Shown: positions 1 through 8,644, counted from the first letter of the stretch. The stretch is 37,615 nt of DNA from an uncultured Pseudomonadota bacterium (GCA_903927005.1 CAIYLH010000117.1:1-37615), one strand, 5' to 3'. A program made the numbers and translations. The notes: generated from the letters alone by a model not told the origin.

Positions 1-3000
1 CTCTAGGATCGGGCCGATGGAGGCCATCGCCAGCAGCTGACCCGTGGGCGCTCCGTCGGACGCCTCGATCACGGTGCGCAGCGGCGCGTGACGCTCGAGC
101 AGTGCGCGCAGCGAGAGCTCCAGCGCATCGGCCGCAACAACCCCTTCAAGCCAGAGAGCCATCGGAATGTTGTACTGGGCGGATCGCCCCCCCTCCAGCT
201 GATCCAGCATCCACAGCCGCTCCTGGCCGTAGGAGAGCATCAGACGGCCGTCGCTGGTCTGGCCGCTGCCGGGGACGACCGCGCCGGCCTGATCCTGTTC
301 GGCTGCCTCTACCGCCAGGGCCAGAGCCCGGGGCGTGGAGGTCTCAAAGACTGACCGCAGCGGCAAGCTCACTGCGCAGGCCTCGCGCAACCGGGAGACC
401 AAGCGCATCGCCAACAGCGAGTGGCCGCCCAAGGAGAAGAAGTTATCGTCGACCGAGACCTCTCTTGCACCAGTGAGCTCGGCAAAGAGCCGGCACAGCA
501 GGATCTCGCTCGCAGTCTCCGGGGGAACATAAGCGCTATCGCCTGAGATCTCAGGAGCCGGCAATGCCCTGCGATCCAGCTTGCCGCTGGAGGTCAGCGG
601 CAACGCATCGATTGTCATGAACGCGGAGGGGATCATGTACTCGGGTAGCGTCTGCGACAGGTGTGCTCGCAGGGTCAGTGCTGCAGGGATCGCTTCATCA
701 AATCCCGATACCAGATACGCAATCAGGCGTCTCTCGCCGGCCACCTCGCGCACCACAACTGCGGCCTGCAGAATCCCCTCGATACTGCTCAAGGCAGCTG
801 CAATCTCGCCAGGCTCGATCCGAAAGCCTCTTATCTTGACCTGCTCATCGGCGCGGCCGCCGAACTCGAGAACGCCTGCGTCCGTCCAGCGGGCCAGGTC
901 GCCGGAGCGGTACATGCGCTCACCATCAGATGCGAACGGACTGGCGATGAACCGTTCGGCGGTGAGAGATGCGCGGTTCACGTAACCGCGCGCAAGGCCC
1001 GCCCCTGCAATGTACAGCTCGCCCCAGACGCCGATTGGAACCGGGCGAAGGGCGGCGTCCAGCACGTGGATCTGCTCATTGACCAGCGGGGCCCCGATGG
1101 CTGTGTCGGCCCCCTGCACCCGGCGCACGGCCGACCAGATCGTGGTCTCCGTGGGGCCGTAGAGATTAAGCACCGGACCGTGAGAGGACAGTGTGGCAGC
1201 AAGGTCTGAGGGCAATGCCTCACCCCCGCACAGACTCAGCCGCAGGCCGAGCGACTGCGCCGAGAGCAGGCGCCAGATCGAAGGCGTGCCTTGCAGGACT
1301 GTGACGCCCTGAGCGTGAATCTCCTTGATCAGGCCTTCTGGGTCCTGCAGAAGCTGCCTGCTGGCCAACACCACCCGCGCTCCGCTGATCAGCGGCAGCA
1401 GCAGCTCAAGGCCTGCGATATCAAAGCTCACGGTCGTAATGGCCAGCAGGCGATCGGAGGACTGCAGGGCAATCCCCCGCTCCGGCAGCCCCAGCAGGCT
1501 CAGTGCAAGGTTGCGATGGCTGACCCCAACGCCTTTGGGTTTTCCGGTGCTGCCGGAGGTGTAGATCAGGTAGGCAAGGTTCTGCGAGTGCAGCACAGCG
1601 CGTCGATCCACATCGGTCACTAGCGCTGAACTGAGAACCTCTAGCGCATCCAGCACACTCGGATCATCCAGCGGCACTTGCTGCGCCCCAGCAGCAAGCG
1701 CTCCGCTCGTCAGGCGCTCTGCCAGATCCCTCGTAGTGATCACGAGAGACGCTGCGCTATCGCTGAGCATGTAACTCAAGCGCTCGACCGGATACTCCGG
1801 ATCCAGCGGCACGTAGGCGGCGCCGGACTTGAGCACTGCCAGGATCGCGACGATCAGTTCCACTGAGCGCTCAAGCCCGATCGCGACCCTCACCTCAGGG
1901 CCTGCGCCCAAAGAGATAAGGTGGCGAGCCAACTGGCTTGAGCGCGCATCCAGCTCCGCATAAGTCAGCATGGTGTCTTCAAACACCAGTGCGATCGCCT
2001 CCGGGGTCTTCATGACCTGCACTGCAAACAGATCCGGCAGCAGCAAAGAGTTATCAAGCAACTGGTCGGTGGCGTTGAAACGGGCCAGCGCCTCTGACTC
2101 TACCGGGCTTACCAGTTCAATCCGTGCCAGCGGCGCATCCGCGGATGCGCTACCCAGCTGTTCAAGCACCTGTTGCAGCTGCGTCAGGTACCGGGCTAGT
2201 TCCTCTTGCGTATACAGGTCGGTATTGCCATTGAGATCCAACCGCAGCTCCGGCTGGCCGGGCTCGTCATACACCATCAGGCCCAGAGCCAGCTCGGCGC
2301 CATTGGAGAGATTGTGGTTTTGCGATGGTGAATCTGCGAACCGCAGCGCGTGATCAAACGGCATCAGGTTCACGGACAAGCTGTAGAGATCCGGATCCTC
2401 AGGCCCAAGCCCCAGGTCGCGCCGCAGCTGCACGCTGTCGTAGCGCTGGTGGCGAAGCGCTGCATCAAACTGCCGCCCTACCGCGGCCAGCAACTCCGCA
2501 ACGGTCAGCTCGGGCCCACAGTCCAGCCGCAGGTGGACAACATTAGAAGTCATGCCGGGAATCAGGCGCGCCGCCCGGCCCCGACGACCCAGCACCGGCA
2601 GACCCAGCACGCAGCTGTTCGAGCGGCCGTGCAGACACTGCAACAGCGCCGAGCCCGCTGTCACTAGCTGACCGACCGTCGTATCGAGTCGCCGAGCCTG
2701 AACCCGTAGCTGCGCTGTCAGCGACGCTGGCAACACCAGGGTTTGACGGACTGAATTGCGACTCCAACCCAGCAGGCGACCCGACCAGGCCGGCGAAGGT
2801 TCACAACCGGCTAGGCGCTGCAGCCAGTACTGCCGATCCCGCTCCTGCTGGCTGGAAGCCCGATAGGCAGTCTCCTGCGCAAGCAGCCTCGCAACCTCCC
2901 CCGCCTCGTAGACCGGGAGCGGCTCGCCCAAAGTCAGCGCCGTATAGACCTGAGCCGTGCGCTGCACACACAGCAGGCCCGACAGACCATCAAATACCGC

Positions 3001-3414
3001 ATGGTGGACAATGGCAACGGCGCACCAGCGATCCTTCGCCAGCTTGACTAGCGCCCAGCGGAACAACGGGCCGACCAGCAGCTCAAACGGCGTGCGCACT
3101 AGCCGCTGCAGCAGCGCCTGCGCCTCAGCCTCCGGATCCACAGAGCCACTTAGGTCAATGACAGGCAGGCGGTAACCATCATTGGGCTCTATCTGCTGGA
3201 CGTAGCCCTCTTCTGTTACGACAATCCGAGTCCGAGGCGCCTCCGTATGAGCCACCACGTAACGGGCAGCCTCGACAAAGAGCTCCACATCCAGTGGCCC
3301 CTCGATCGCCTCGTACTGACCAATGTTGTAGGCGTAGCCGGACGCATCCAGCAGGTGGCCCAGCACCATCCCGCGCTGCGCGGCAGACAGCTCCAGTTCG
3401 CGCGACTCAGCCAT
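1..3414 (-). CDS. Non-ribosomal peptide synthetase, N-terminal part (C-A-T-C...), 3' end outside the window
   Basis: The frame is open for 1138 codons from the ATG at 3412-3414 to the window edge. Domains in order: a condensation domain with the active-site HHAVFDG at about residue 136; an adenylation domain with YTSGSTGKPKG (about 620), SFDIAGLE (about 660), NLYGPTETT (about 750), KIRGFRIEPGE (about 860) and SSGKLDRR (about 945); a carrier domain with the phosphopantetheine site LGGHSL (about 995); then the start of a second condensation domain (LSYGQERLWMLDQLEGG, about 1060). Read against GrsA, the specificity residues are D-I-L-Q-L-G-L-I-W plus the invariant Lys, a pattern I recall as glycine-type. 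The start with no preceding module and the first-domain text (AAQRGMVLGHLLD, AYNIGQYEAI) resemble EntF/DhbF-like enzymes. DhbF has the same C-A(Gly)-T-C order, so a siderophore is possible but unproven. The nearby phosphopantetheinyl transferase could load the carrier. Confidence 0.93.
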   Translation of the reverse strand, partial: MAESRELELSAAQRGMVLGHLLDASGYAYNIGQYEAIEGPLDVELFVEAARYVVAHTEAPRTRIVVTEEGYVQQIEPNDGYRLPVIDLSGSVDPEAEAQALLQRLVRTPFELLVGPLFRWALVKLAKDRWCAVAIVHHAVFDGLSGLLCVQRTAQVYTALTLGEPLPVYEAGEVARLLAQETAYRASSQQERDRQYWLQRLAGCEPSPAWSGRLLGWSRNSVRQTLVLPASLTAQLRVQARRLDTTVGQLVTAGSALLQCLHGRSNSCVLGLPVLGRRGRAARLIPGMTSNVVHLRLDCGPELTVAELLAAVGRQFDAALRHQRYDSVQLRRDLGLGPEDPDLYSLSVNLMPFDHALRFADSPSQNHNLSNGAELALGLMVYDEPGQPELRLDLNGNTDLYTQEELARYLTQLQQVLEQLGSASADAPLARIELVSPVESEALARFNATDQLLDNSLLLPDLFAVQVMKTPEAIALVFEDTMLTYAELDARSSQLARHLISLGAGPEVRVAIGLERSVELIVAILAVLKSGAAYVPLDPEYPVERLSYMLSDSAASLVITTRDLAERLTSGALAAGAQQVPLDDPSVLDALEVLSSALVTDVDRRAVLHSQNLAYLIYTSGSTGKPKGVGVSHRNLALSLLGLPERGIALQSSDRLLAITTVSFDIAGLELLLPLISGARVVLASRQLLQDPEGLIKEIHAQGVTVLQGTPSIWRLLSAQSLGLRLSLCGGEALPSDLAATLSSHGPVLNLYGPTETTIWSAVRRVQGADTAIGAPLVNEQIHVLDAALRPVPIGVWGELYIAGAGLARGYVNRASLTAERFIASPFASDGERMYRSGDLARWTDAGVLEFGGRADEQVKIRGFRIEPGEIAAALSSIEGILQAAVVVREVAGERRLIAYLVSGFDEAIPAALTLRAHLSQTLPEYMIPSAFMTIDALPLTSSGKLDRRALPAPEISGDSAYVPPETASEILLCRLFAELTGAREVSVDDNFFSLGGHSLLAMRLVSRLREACAVSLPLRSVFETSTPRALALAVEAAEQDQAGAVVPGSGQTSDGRLMLSYGQERLWMLDQLEGGRSAQYNIPMALWLEGVVAADALELSLRALLERHAPLRTVIEASDGAPTGQLLAMASIGPILE

Positions 3415-3869
3415 TTAAGTCAGCCCAAGGCGAGAGATGATAAGAAAGGGGAAAGCGCTTACGGCGCCAACCCGCTCACCGGACTCGCCGGCAGCGAATG
3501 GATGATCGACGCGGGCTCGCGCCTCGACGCTTGCCCTGGGCCTCTTAGGCCTGACACTTGGCGTCTGACACGCCAGCGTCGGCTGCTCGGCATCGACCAT
3601 GCCACGCGTTGCCGGAGCAGACGACCATCGTAACGGTTTGGCTATGCGCAAGTACGTACTTAAATACGCGTCGGAGACCAGTTTAAGAAGGGACTCAATT
3701 CGCGGGCCTTTGTGCGGCGGGCGCTCGTGGTCGCGTCCTACCCATCGGATAATTTGGCCCACCCGCCGTTCCCGCCGGGGCCCTCGCAACCGCCGATTAT
3801 GTTAAAGCGGGGCTGCCGCTCTGCCGGGCCGTGTCCGGCCGCATTCCCGGCGCCGCCGACCGCGGACTT
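3415..3869. other. Intergenic region upstream of the NRPS gene
   Basis: 455 bp with no convincing gene. It separates the NRPS start from the end of the phosphopantetheinyl transferase gene, both on the minus strand, and so presumably holds the NRPS promoter. The one clear element is a perfect 12-bp palindrome, AAGTACGTACTT, at 3650-3661, about 240 bp upstream of the NRPS start. No strong Shine-Dalgarno precedes the NRPS ATG. A 124-codon minus-strand frame here (3415-3789) has arginine- and proline-rich composition and no recognisable domain, and I do not call it. Confidence 0.5.
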
Positions 3870-4607
3870 TCAGGTCGAACTGCCTGACTGTTCGGCCCAC
3901 GCACTGGCAAGCAGCAGCCCACCCCGCGTGCAGTACCTGCCGTGGGCGCTGCTCGGGAAGGAAGCAGGCGATACCTGGCCGACCACACGGATCGTGTACG
4001 TGCCCACTTCAAATCCCTCCGCCGGCCGGTGGACCTCGACCTCCACGTCGTCAAACTCCAGCCAGCGCCCGGTGCTGGGGTACTGACTCTTGTAGAACGC
4101 CTCCTTCGCACAGAACAGCAAGGCCGCCGCCTCGTCACGCCACGCGTCGGACTGCCCCTGCAGCCAGTCGAGTTCCGTCGGCGTGTACAACCGTGACCAG
4201 AGATCGGCGCCGATCGCGCCCACCTGCTCCACGTCAATGCCAATGCCTACGTACAGCGACGCCGAGGCCACGACGGCTGCGCAGTAGCCGCTGGTATGGG
4301 TGATGCTGCCGACCAGCCCCGTCGGCCACGCCGGGGCACGATCCGGCCGCGCCGGCACCGCAACCGCCGCGTGCCCAAGCTGCGCCATTGCAACGCGAGC
4401 GCAGGCGCGCCCCGCCGCGAACTCCCAAACCCGGCCGGGGACCGCGCGCTCGACGGCCTGCGCTTCTGCTGGCCATAGCTCGATGCCAACCGCGCCGCCA
4501 CAGAGCTCTGCCGCGCCCACAGCGGCAGGGAACAGGCCTCGCAGAAGCGGCGCATCAGCCGCCGCCACGACACTCGTCGCCTCGGGCGGGGCATAGATCC
4601 CGGTCAC
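3870..4607 (-). CDS. 4'-phosphopantetheinyl transferase, EntD type
   Basis: A 245-residue protein with the Sfp/EntD signatures: VGSITHTSGYCAAVVA in the middle, the Mg-binding GIGIDVEQ, and LLFCAKEAFYKSQYP, which carries the conserved K-E-A-x-x-K. Its length and N-terminal region (RGLFPAAVGAAELCG...LWPAEAQAVERAVPGR) fit the EntD branch rather than AcpS. It transfers the 4'-phosphopantetheine arm of CoA to a conserved serine of carrier domains. The adjacent NRPS on the same strand has such a serine in LGGHSL, so that protein is the likely substrate (inference from context). The 455-bp gap makes a single transcript uncertain. Confidence 0.9.
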   Translation of the reverse strand: MTGIYAPPEATSVVAAADAPLLRGLFPAAVGAAELCGGAVGIELWPAEAQAVERAVPGRVWEFAAGRACARVAMAQLGHAAVAVPARPDRAPAWPTGLVGSITHTSGYCAAVVASASLYVGIGIDVEQVGAIGADLWSRLYTPTELDWLQGQSDAWRDEAAALLFCAKEAFYKSQYPSTGRWLEFDDVEVEVHRPAEGFEVGTYTIRVVGQVSPASFPSSAHGRYCTRGGLLLASAWAEQSGSST

Positions 4608-5145
4608 GCCATCGCCCGGGACGGGAAGCCCATCCGCATGCGGCTAGCCTGCTGTGATTGGGGCAATTTGCATCCCTCCATCAATTGAATCGGCAGAAAA
4701 ATTCGCATGACACCCGTCGCCTTCAACAGATCCCGAAATGCATATTTGCCGAACATCACTGTTGCCGCCTAACTTCGGATGGCCGCAAAGGCCCGTCGAT
4801 TGCAATTGCGCAAAACAGACCGGACCGCAGCGGCGCATCGCAACCGGAAGGCAGTCCGCAGCACGCGGCAACCGGCGACAGTGCTATCCCCCTGCAACCG
4901 TCAGTCCTTATATAGATCATAAAGTGAATGGCTTCGGCAATCCGTTGCGGGTATCTCGTTCCCGATCCGTACTTGCCAGACGCGCACGTTGTACTTACGG
5001 CTGAGCGACTATCCTGACACCCGCCCCCTGCGACGATGTCGCAGCGCTGCATGGCGCGCAAGAGCCCTGGGCCCGCCGACCGGCTCGAGGCGCGGCTGGC
5101 GACACCGCCACGCGGGCACGCACAGAGCGCAGCACGCAGGTTACA
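4608..5145. other. Divergent intergenic region between PPTase and MFS genes
   Basis: About 540 bp with no supported gene, locally AT-richer than its surroundings (4650-4770 and 4900-4950). It should contain promoters for the PPTase gene (leftward) and the MFS gene (rightward). I looked for a Fur box because of the possible siderophore context; AT-rich stretches near 4665-4710 and 4908-4930 are suggestive only and do not match the 19-bp consensus well. Confidence 0.4.
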
Positions 5146-6507
5146 GTGGCGCGATCAGGCCACCCCGGCAGCGCAGCCCTTGCCCTTAATTCCGAGCAAC
5201 CCGTATTGAACACCAGCATCGCACCAGACGCAGCACTACAAAGCGCAACCGACGAGCGCGCCACCTACGCCAAGGTCACCTGGCGCCTGCTGCCATTCCT
5301 GCTGGCAGCCTACGTCGTCGCCTACCTCGACCGGGTCAACGTCGGCTTCGCGAAGCTGCAGATGATGACCGACCTGCACTTCAGCGACGCGGTCTACGGA
5401 TTCGGTGCCGGGATCTTCTTCATCGGCTACTTCCTCTTCGAGGTACCTAGCAACATCATCCTGCACCGCGTCGGCGCGCGGGTCTGGATCGCCCGCATCA
5501 TGCTGACGTGGGCGGTCGTCTCGGCGTCGACCGCGTTCGTCACCACCCCGTTCATGTTCTACGCACTGCGCTTCCTGCTTGGCGTCGCGGAGGCCGGGTT
5601 CTTCCCTGGCATCGTGCTCTATCTTACGTACTGGTATCCGGCGCAGCGACGTGGCGCCGTCATGGCCCTGCTGTTGACTGCCGTGCCTCTGACCGGGGTC
5701 ATCGGCAGCCCGCTGTCGGGCTCGATTCTGCAGTCAATGAATGGCTGGCACGGACTCGCCGGCTGGCAGTGGCTCTATCTGGTCGAGGCCGCACCGTCTG
5801 TCGTCGCCGGTATCGTGACGCTGTTACTGCTCGACCGCGGGATCGAGAGCGCCAAATGGCTTACGGCAGACGAGAAGGCACTGCTTCTGCGGAACGTAGA
5901 GGCCGAGGCACAGGGCAAGCACAACCACACGCTCGCTGAGGTGTTCCGCAGCGCGCTGCTATGGCGGATGAGCGCGATCTACTTCAGCCTCGTGATGGGC
6001 CTGTATGGAATCAGCTTCTGGCTGCCAACCATCATCCGTGCGACCGGCGTGAGCCAACCGCTCGACATCGGGCTGCTGACCGCGATCCCGTACCTTGCAG
6101 GCGTGCTATGCATGATCCCACTGAGCCGCCGCTCGGACCGGCTTCTGGAACGGCGCTGGCACGTCGCGATCCCCGCCATCGTCGGTGGATTTGGTCTACT
6201 GATGAGCACAACGGTTACCCATGACACGACCCTCTCGTTAGTCGCAATGACGGTGGCAACCGCGGGAATCATGAGCACACTACCGCTGTTCTGGAGCCTG
6301 CCGACCGCAGTGCTGAGCGGAACCGCAGCGGCTGCGGGCCTTGCGATGATCAACTCCGTCGGCAACCTCGCCGGCTTCGCCAGTCCCTACCTGGTCGGGG
6401 TCATTGCCGACACAACACACGACACGCGCCTTGGAATGGCGCTGCTGGCTGGGTCGATGTTCATCGGCGCGGGACTAACTCTGTCCCTGCCAAAGGCTGT
6501 CCGTTGA
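5146..6507 (+). CDS. MFS transporter, anion:cation symporter (ACS)-like
   Basis: About 450 residues with 12 predicted membrane segments. Diagnostic stretches are VVAYLDRVNVGFAKLQM after the first helix, FFIGYFLFEVPSNIILHRVG before helix 3, and FLLGVAEAGFFPGIVLYLTYW in helices 4-5. This is the text of the ACS branch of the major facilitator superfamily (tartrate, phthalate, glucarate, nicotinate-type proton symporters), whose members import organic anions. The substrate cannot be read from sequence. The start is unsure: GTG at 5146 gives a long soluble N-terminus, and a TTG near 5206 (LNTSIAPDA) would also fit. It is divergent from the PPTase gene; a role in exporting the NRPS product is possible from position but unusual for this import-type family. 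Confidence 0.85.
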   Translation: MARSGHPGSAALALNSEQPVLNTSIAPDAALQSATDERATYAKVTWRLLPFLLAAYVVAYLDRVNVGFAKLQMMTDLHFSDAVYGFGAGIFFIGYFLFEVPSNIILHRVGARVWIARIMLTWAVVSASTAFVTTPFMFYALRFLLGVAEAGFFPGIVLYLTYWYPAQRRGAVMALLLTAVPLTGVIGSPLSGSILQSMNGWHGLAGWQWLYLVEAAPSVVAGIVTLLLLDRGIESAKWLTADEKALLLRNVEAEAQGKHNHTLAEVFRSALLWRMSAIYFSLVMGLYGISFWLPTIIRATGVSQPLDIGLLTAIPYLAGVLCMIPLSRRSDRLLERRWHVAIPAIVGGFGLLMSTTVTHDTTLSLVAMTVATAGIMSTLPLFWSLPTAVLSGTAAAAGLAMINSVGNLAGFASPYLVGVIADTTHDTRLGMALLAGSMFIGAGLTLSLPKAVR

Positions 6508-6550
6508 AATCACGCAGCCGTTTCACACTAAACGTCTGTGGTTCCAACTA

Positions 6551-7105
6551 GTGCGCATCATCCTGACTGACTTTGCACGCCGCAGGCTGTTCCCGCGCGA
6601 GCCACGGCCCAACACAATCCGCGACATCACGGGCGAGGACTTTGAGCGCCACCTCAACGAGCATGCACCGCTGCATGATCTGTCGGGCTACGCCCCTTTC
6701 TGTCGGTTGCACGTGCATCGCAACTGGACCTCCACGCGCTGTCTCACAGTGCCGGTGACCGATGCCAACCGCCACCTGCTGTGCTCGGCTTACGAAGCTC
6801 GAAATCGTGCCGAACTGCCGGTGCTGGTGCGCTGGTTCGAGGGACTACAGGCGCCGGTCGCCGACTACCTCATCGCAATCCTCTATAGTCGAGAGCAACT
6901 CCTGCAGGAAGGCTCACCGATCGACGCCGACTGGGGTGTGGTTGGCTGCCTCTACACCGACGCGCCCGCCGAGATGCCGATGGCACCCATCACGATGATG
7001 CGTAACGCCCTCGGCGTGGCCAAGGGCGGATCGGGCGTTCCGCTCGATGCAGCCGCCTACCGCCGCAGCGTGGAGTACTGGAGTTCACACGCCAACTGGC
7101 GGTAA
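6551..7105 (+). CDS. DUF3228-like protein
   Basis: A 184-residue soluble protein starting at GTG 6551, 43 bp after the MFS gene. Family-like stretches are YAPFCRLHVHRNWTSTRC near residue 60, LTVPVTDANRHLL, a central VADYLIAILYSREQL, and PIDADWGVVGCLYT followed by PMAPITMMRNALG near the C-terminus. I recognise these as the conserved text of the DUF3228 family, whose biochemical role I do not know. The protein is complete and ends in the family's usual YWSSHANWR. It may be cotranscribed with the MFS gene. It is the last intact gene before the guaA-type repeat at 7206 and so marks the left border of the accessory array. Confidence 0.7.
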   Translation: MRIILTDFARRRLFPREPRPNTIRDITGEDFERHLNEHAPLHDLSGYAPFCRLHVHRNWTSTRCLTVPVTDANRHLLCSAYEARNRAELPVLVRWFEGLQAPVADYLIAILYSREQLLQEGSPIDADWGVVGCLYTDAPAEMPMAPITMMRNALGVAKGGSGVPLDAAAYRRSVEYWSSHANWR

Positions 7106-7205
7106 GCCTGATATCGGGCGACCCAGCAATTAAGCAACGACGTTCGGCACCGGGTTTAGAAGCACTGCGTCGCGCAGCGCTGTGCCGTTGCCATCACCGC
7201 CCAGC

Positions 7206-7223
7206 TCAGTCCTACTCAATTGT
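7206..7223 (-). repeat. guaA 3'-end-like repeat, left border of unit V
   Basis: On the minus strand it reads ACAATTGAGTAGGACTGA against ACGATCGAGTGGGAGTGA in guaA: 14 of 18 positions agree, including a TGA stop in register. It lies in the gap between the DUF3228-like gene and virB3, exactly where gene content changes. It is the most degenerate of the full-length copies, as expected for the oldest scar. Confidence 0.6.
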
Positions 7224-7266
7224 CTTCTGGACGCAACCTATTGTTTTTGCGCATGTAAATTCGCCC

Positions 7267-7662
7267 TCAGAGATACCGACAGAAGACACCGCTGGGGAGC
7301 GAAAGCCGCACCGTGGCGGGCGCCTTGCGACGGCCATGACGATCCGGCAAGTCGAGCAGCAACGGGCTGTAGCTCGCGCCCTTCCAGAACCGGATGCTGC
7401 TGAAGTACGCGAGAAGTCGCGTCTTCGCCCACATCATCAGCAGGTCGAAGAAGCGGGCATCACGCGCGCACAGCAGCATGCAGATGCCGTGGACCGGCAG
7501 CATGATCAGCAGCACCAGCAGGTTCTTCGTCAGGAGGAAGACCTCCATCGTGAAGGCCGCGTTGAGCAGCAGTGCCGCGTACGTCACGCCGAAGCGCATC
7601 GGCGGGCGTGTGACTCCGACGAAGAGCGGATCGGCAGTGACCCCGGCATTGCGCGGTTCCAC
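7267..7662 (-). CDS. virB3: VirB3-like type IV secretion protein (remnant locus)
   Basis: 131 residues. The N-terminal DPLFVGVTRPPMRFGVTYA and the hydrophobic pair that follows (ALLLNAAFTMEVFLLTKNLLVLLIMLPVHGI, split here for description) are classic VirB3, an inner-membrane component of type IV secretion machines. The family's usual end, RFWKGASYSPL, is at about residue 92-102. Some 25 further residues have no family counterpart and run toward the left repeat at 7206. virB4, which normally follows virB3, is absent, so this is the truncated edge of a conjugation locus. It follows virB2 by 12 bp. Probably non-functional alone. Confidence 0.8.
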   Translation of the reverse strand: MEPRNAGVTADPLFVGVTRPPMRFGVTYAALLLNAAFTMEVFLLTKNLLVLLIMLPVHGICMLLCARDARFFDLLMMWAKTRLLAYFSSIRFWKGASYSPLLLDLPDRHGRRKAPATVRLSLPSGVFCRYL

Positions 7663-7674
7663 GGCCGATGCCCC

Positions 7675-7947
7675 CTACACGCCGAACAGGGTCCGAATCC
7701 AGGCCACGATCTGCGGTGCGCCGAAGATCGCTGCGATGCCGATCAGCGCGCCGATGACCCAGCCCCAGGAGATCCGGCCCACGGCGGCAGCGATGGCCAG
7801 TGCGATGACGATCAGCACCGCGACGGGCGTCGCGATCGTCAGGGCAAAGGTCACCAGTGAATTTGCGCCTGTATCGAACGGAGATGCCTGCGCGAAGGCG
7901 GCGCCAGGAGTGAGAAGTGCCGCCGCTGAGGCGAGGCGGACACTCAA
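7675..7947 (-). CDS. virB2: VirB2-like pilin of a type IV secretion system
   Basis: About 90 residues with a signal peptide (LASAAALLTPGAAFAQA), a short periplasmic stretch and two hydrophobic segments (TFALTIATPVAVLIVIALAI and WGWVIGALIGIAAIFGAPQI), the layout of TrbC/VirB2 pilin precursors. The apparent start is TTG at 7945-7947 with GGGGAG about 10 nt upstream; an upstream start in the same frame is possible. It is paired with virB3 in the usual order, but the rest of the secretion operon is missing on both sides. Confidence 0.78.
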   Translation of the reverse strand: MSVRLASAAALLTPGAAFAQASPFDTGANSLVTFALTIATPVAVLIVIALAIAAAVGRISWGWVIGALIGIAAIFGAPQIVAWIRTLFGV

Positions 7948-8086
7948 GCGACGCTGGCTCCCCGATGCCGGCGACGGATTTCGGGGACCGGCGCCGACTT
8001 CCTTCCAGCCCTTCTTTCGCTCTTCTGTGCGTCTCAGTCACGCGACCGTCTTCACCAGCATTCATCAGGCGGTGTGCCAACGCGCC

Positions 8087-8352
8087 ATGTCGCACGGCAA
8101 GTCGTGGGACCTTCAGCCGGGGCTGGAGAACGGCGAGCGGCTGTGCACCGCCTACGAAATCTTCTGCGAGTGGGAGCCATCCGCGGACATGGAATTCGAC
8201 CAGGCCGCGCTGCTGGCGCGGGGGCGGCCAGTTCAGAGGACATCGAGTTGTTCCGATGCCTCCACTGCCAGAGCGCCATGCTGATCGACAAATGGGCGCG
8301 GCGACGCGAAGTCTGTTCGGGTTGCCGGGGTCGGCGCTCTGCTAGTCCCTGA
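8087..8352 (+). pseudogene. Small zinc-ribbon protein broken by a 1-nt frameshift
   Basis: The first half reads from ATG 8087 (MSHGKSWDLQPGLENG...TAYEIFCEWEPSADM...ALLARG). The second half is in the next frame (ASSEDIELFRCLHC...LIDKWARRREVCSGC) and ends at 8352. Adding one G to the GGGGG run near 8220 joins them into a protein of about 88 residues ending in a CxxC...CxxC zinc ribbon. This suggests a single-base loss, a sequencing slip in the homopolymer, or programmed slippage. I do not recognise the family. Its 3' end overlaps the end of the convergent membrane gene by 11 bp. It lies between virB2 and the AbiE locus. Confidence 0.5.
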
Positions 8353-8614
8353 CGAGCACCATCAGCGCGAGGTGGTACAGGGCGGCGAACAGTCCGAACC
8401 CCAGCGCCATGCCGGCGATCTGCAGGAACGGGAAGCGCGGACCCACGGCGGAAAGCTCGAAGGCGACGGCCGCCACCAGACCGAAAACCAGCACGAAGGC
8501 GCAGACGGCGTCCACGACCGGCTTCAGCAGCAGCAGGCCGGCAATCAGCGGGAAAGACACCACTTTCCAAGTCATTCGGGCCGATGCGCCCAGGGCGGGA
8601 TGAATCTGCGCCAT
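8342..8614 (-). CDS. Small membrane protein of unknown function
   Basis: 90 residues from the ATG at 8612-8614, which has a strong GGAGG five bases upstream; an in-frame ATG at 8641 has no such site. There are two long hydrophobic stretches (VVSFPLIAGLLLLKPVVDAV with AFVLVFGLVAAVAF, and LQIAGMALGFGLFAALYHLA) and few charged residues. I do not recognise the family. The gene is divergent from abiEi, and the palindrome at 8645-8665 lies about 30 bp upstream of its start, so the AbiEi regulator might act on both genes. Confidence 0.55.
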   Translation of the reverse strand: MAQIHPALGASARMTWKVVSFPLIAGLLLLKPVVDAVCAFVLVFGLVAAVAFELSAVGPRFPFLQIAGMALGFGLFAALYHLALMVLVRD

Positions 8615-8644
8615 GCCTGCCTCCCAGGTCGGGTACCGCATGAA

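Noticed and set aside
3688-3702. GGACTCAATTCG, partly like the guaA repeat, in the gap upstream of the NRPS gene
   Set aside because: Only ATTGAGT (7 bp) matches; the TGGGAG half is absent. Too weak to extend the array to the left.
4650-4930. Possible Fur boxes between the PPTase and MFS genes
   Set aside because: AT-rich stretches do not match the 19-bp consensus well enough; wanting a siderophore locus is not evidence.
7460-8095. 211-codon minus-strand frame overlapping virB2 and virB3
   Set aside because: Arginine-rich shadow of the virB genes with no domain.
8168-8176. GAGTGGGAG on the plus strand, same as the core of the guaA repeat
   Set aside because: It is in the opposite orientation to all other copies, lies inside the zinc-ribbon coding text (Glu-Trp-Glu), and the flanking bases do not match the 18-mer.
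7394-8284. Long open frame (296 codons) on the plus strand across virB3/virB2
   Set aside because: It is antisense to two recognisable genes and has shadow composition; only its last part (from 8087) carries sense and is annotated as the zinc-ribbon fragment.
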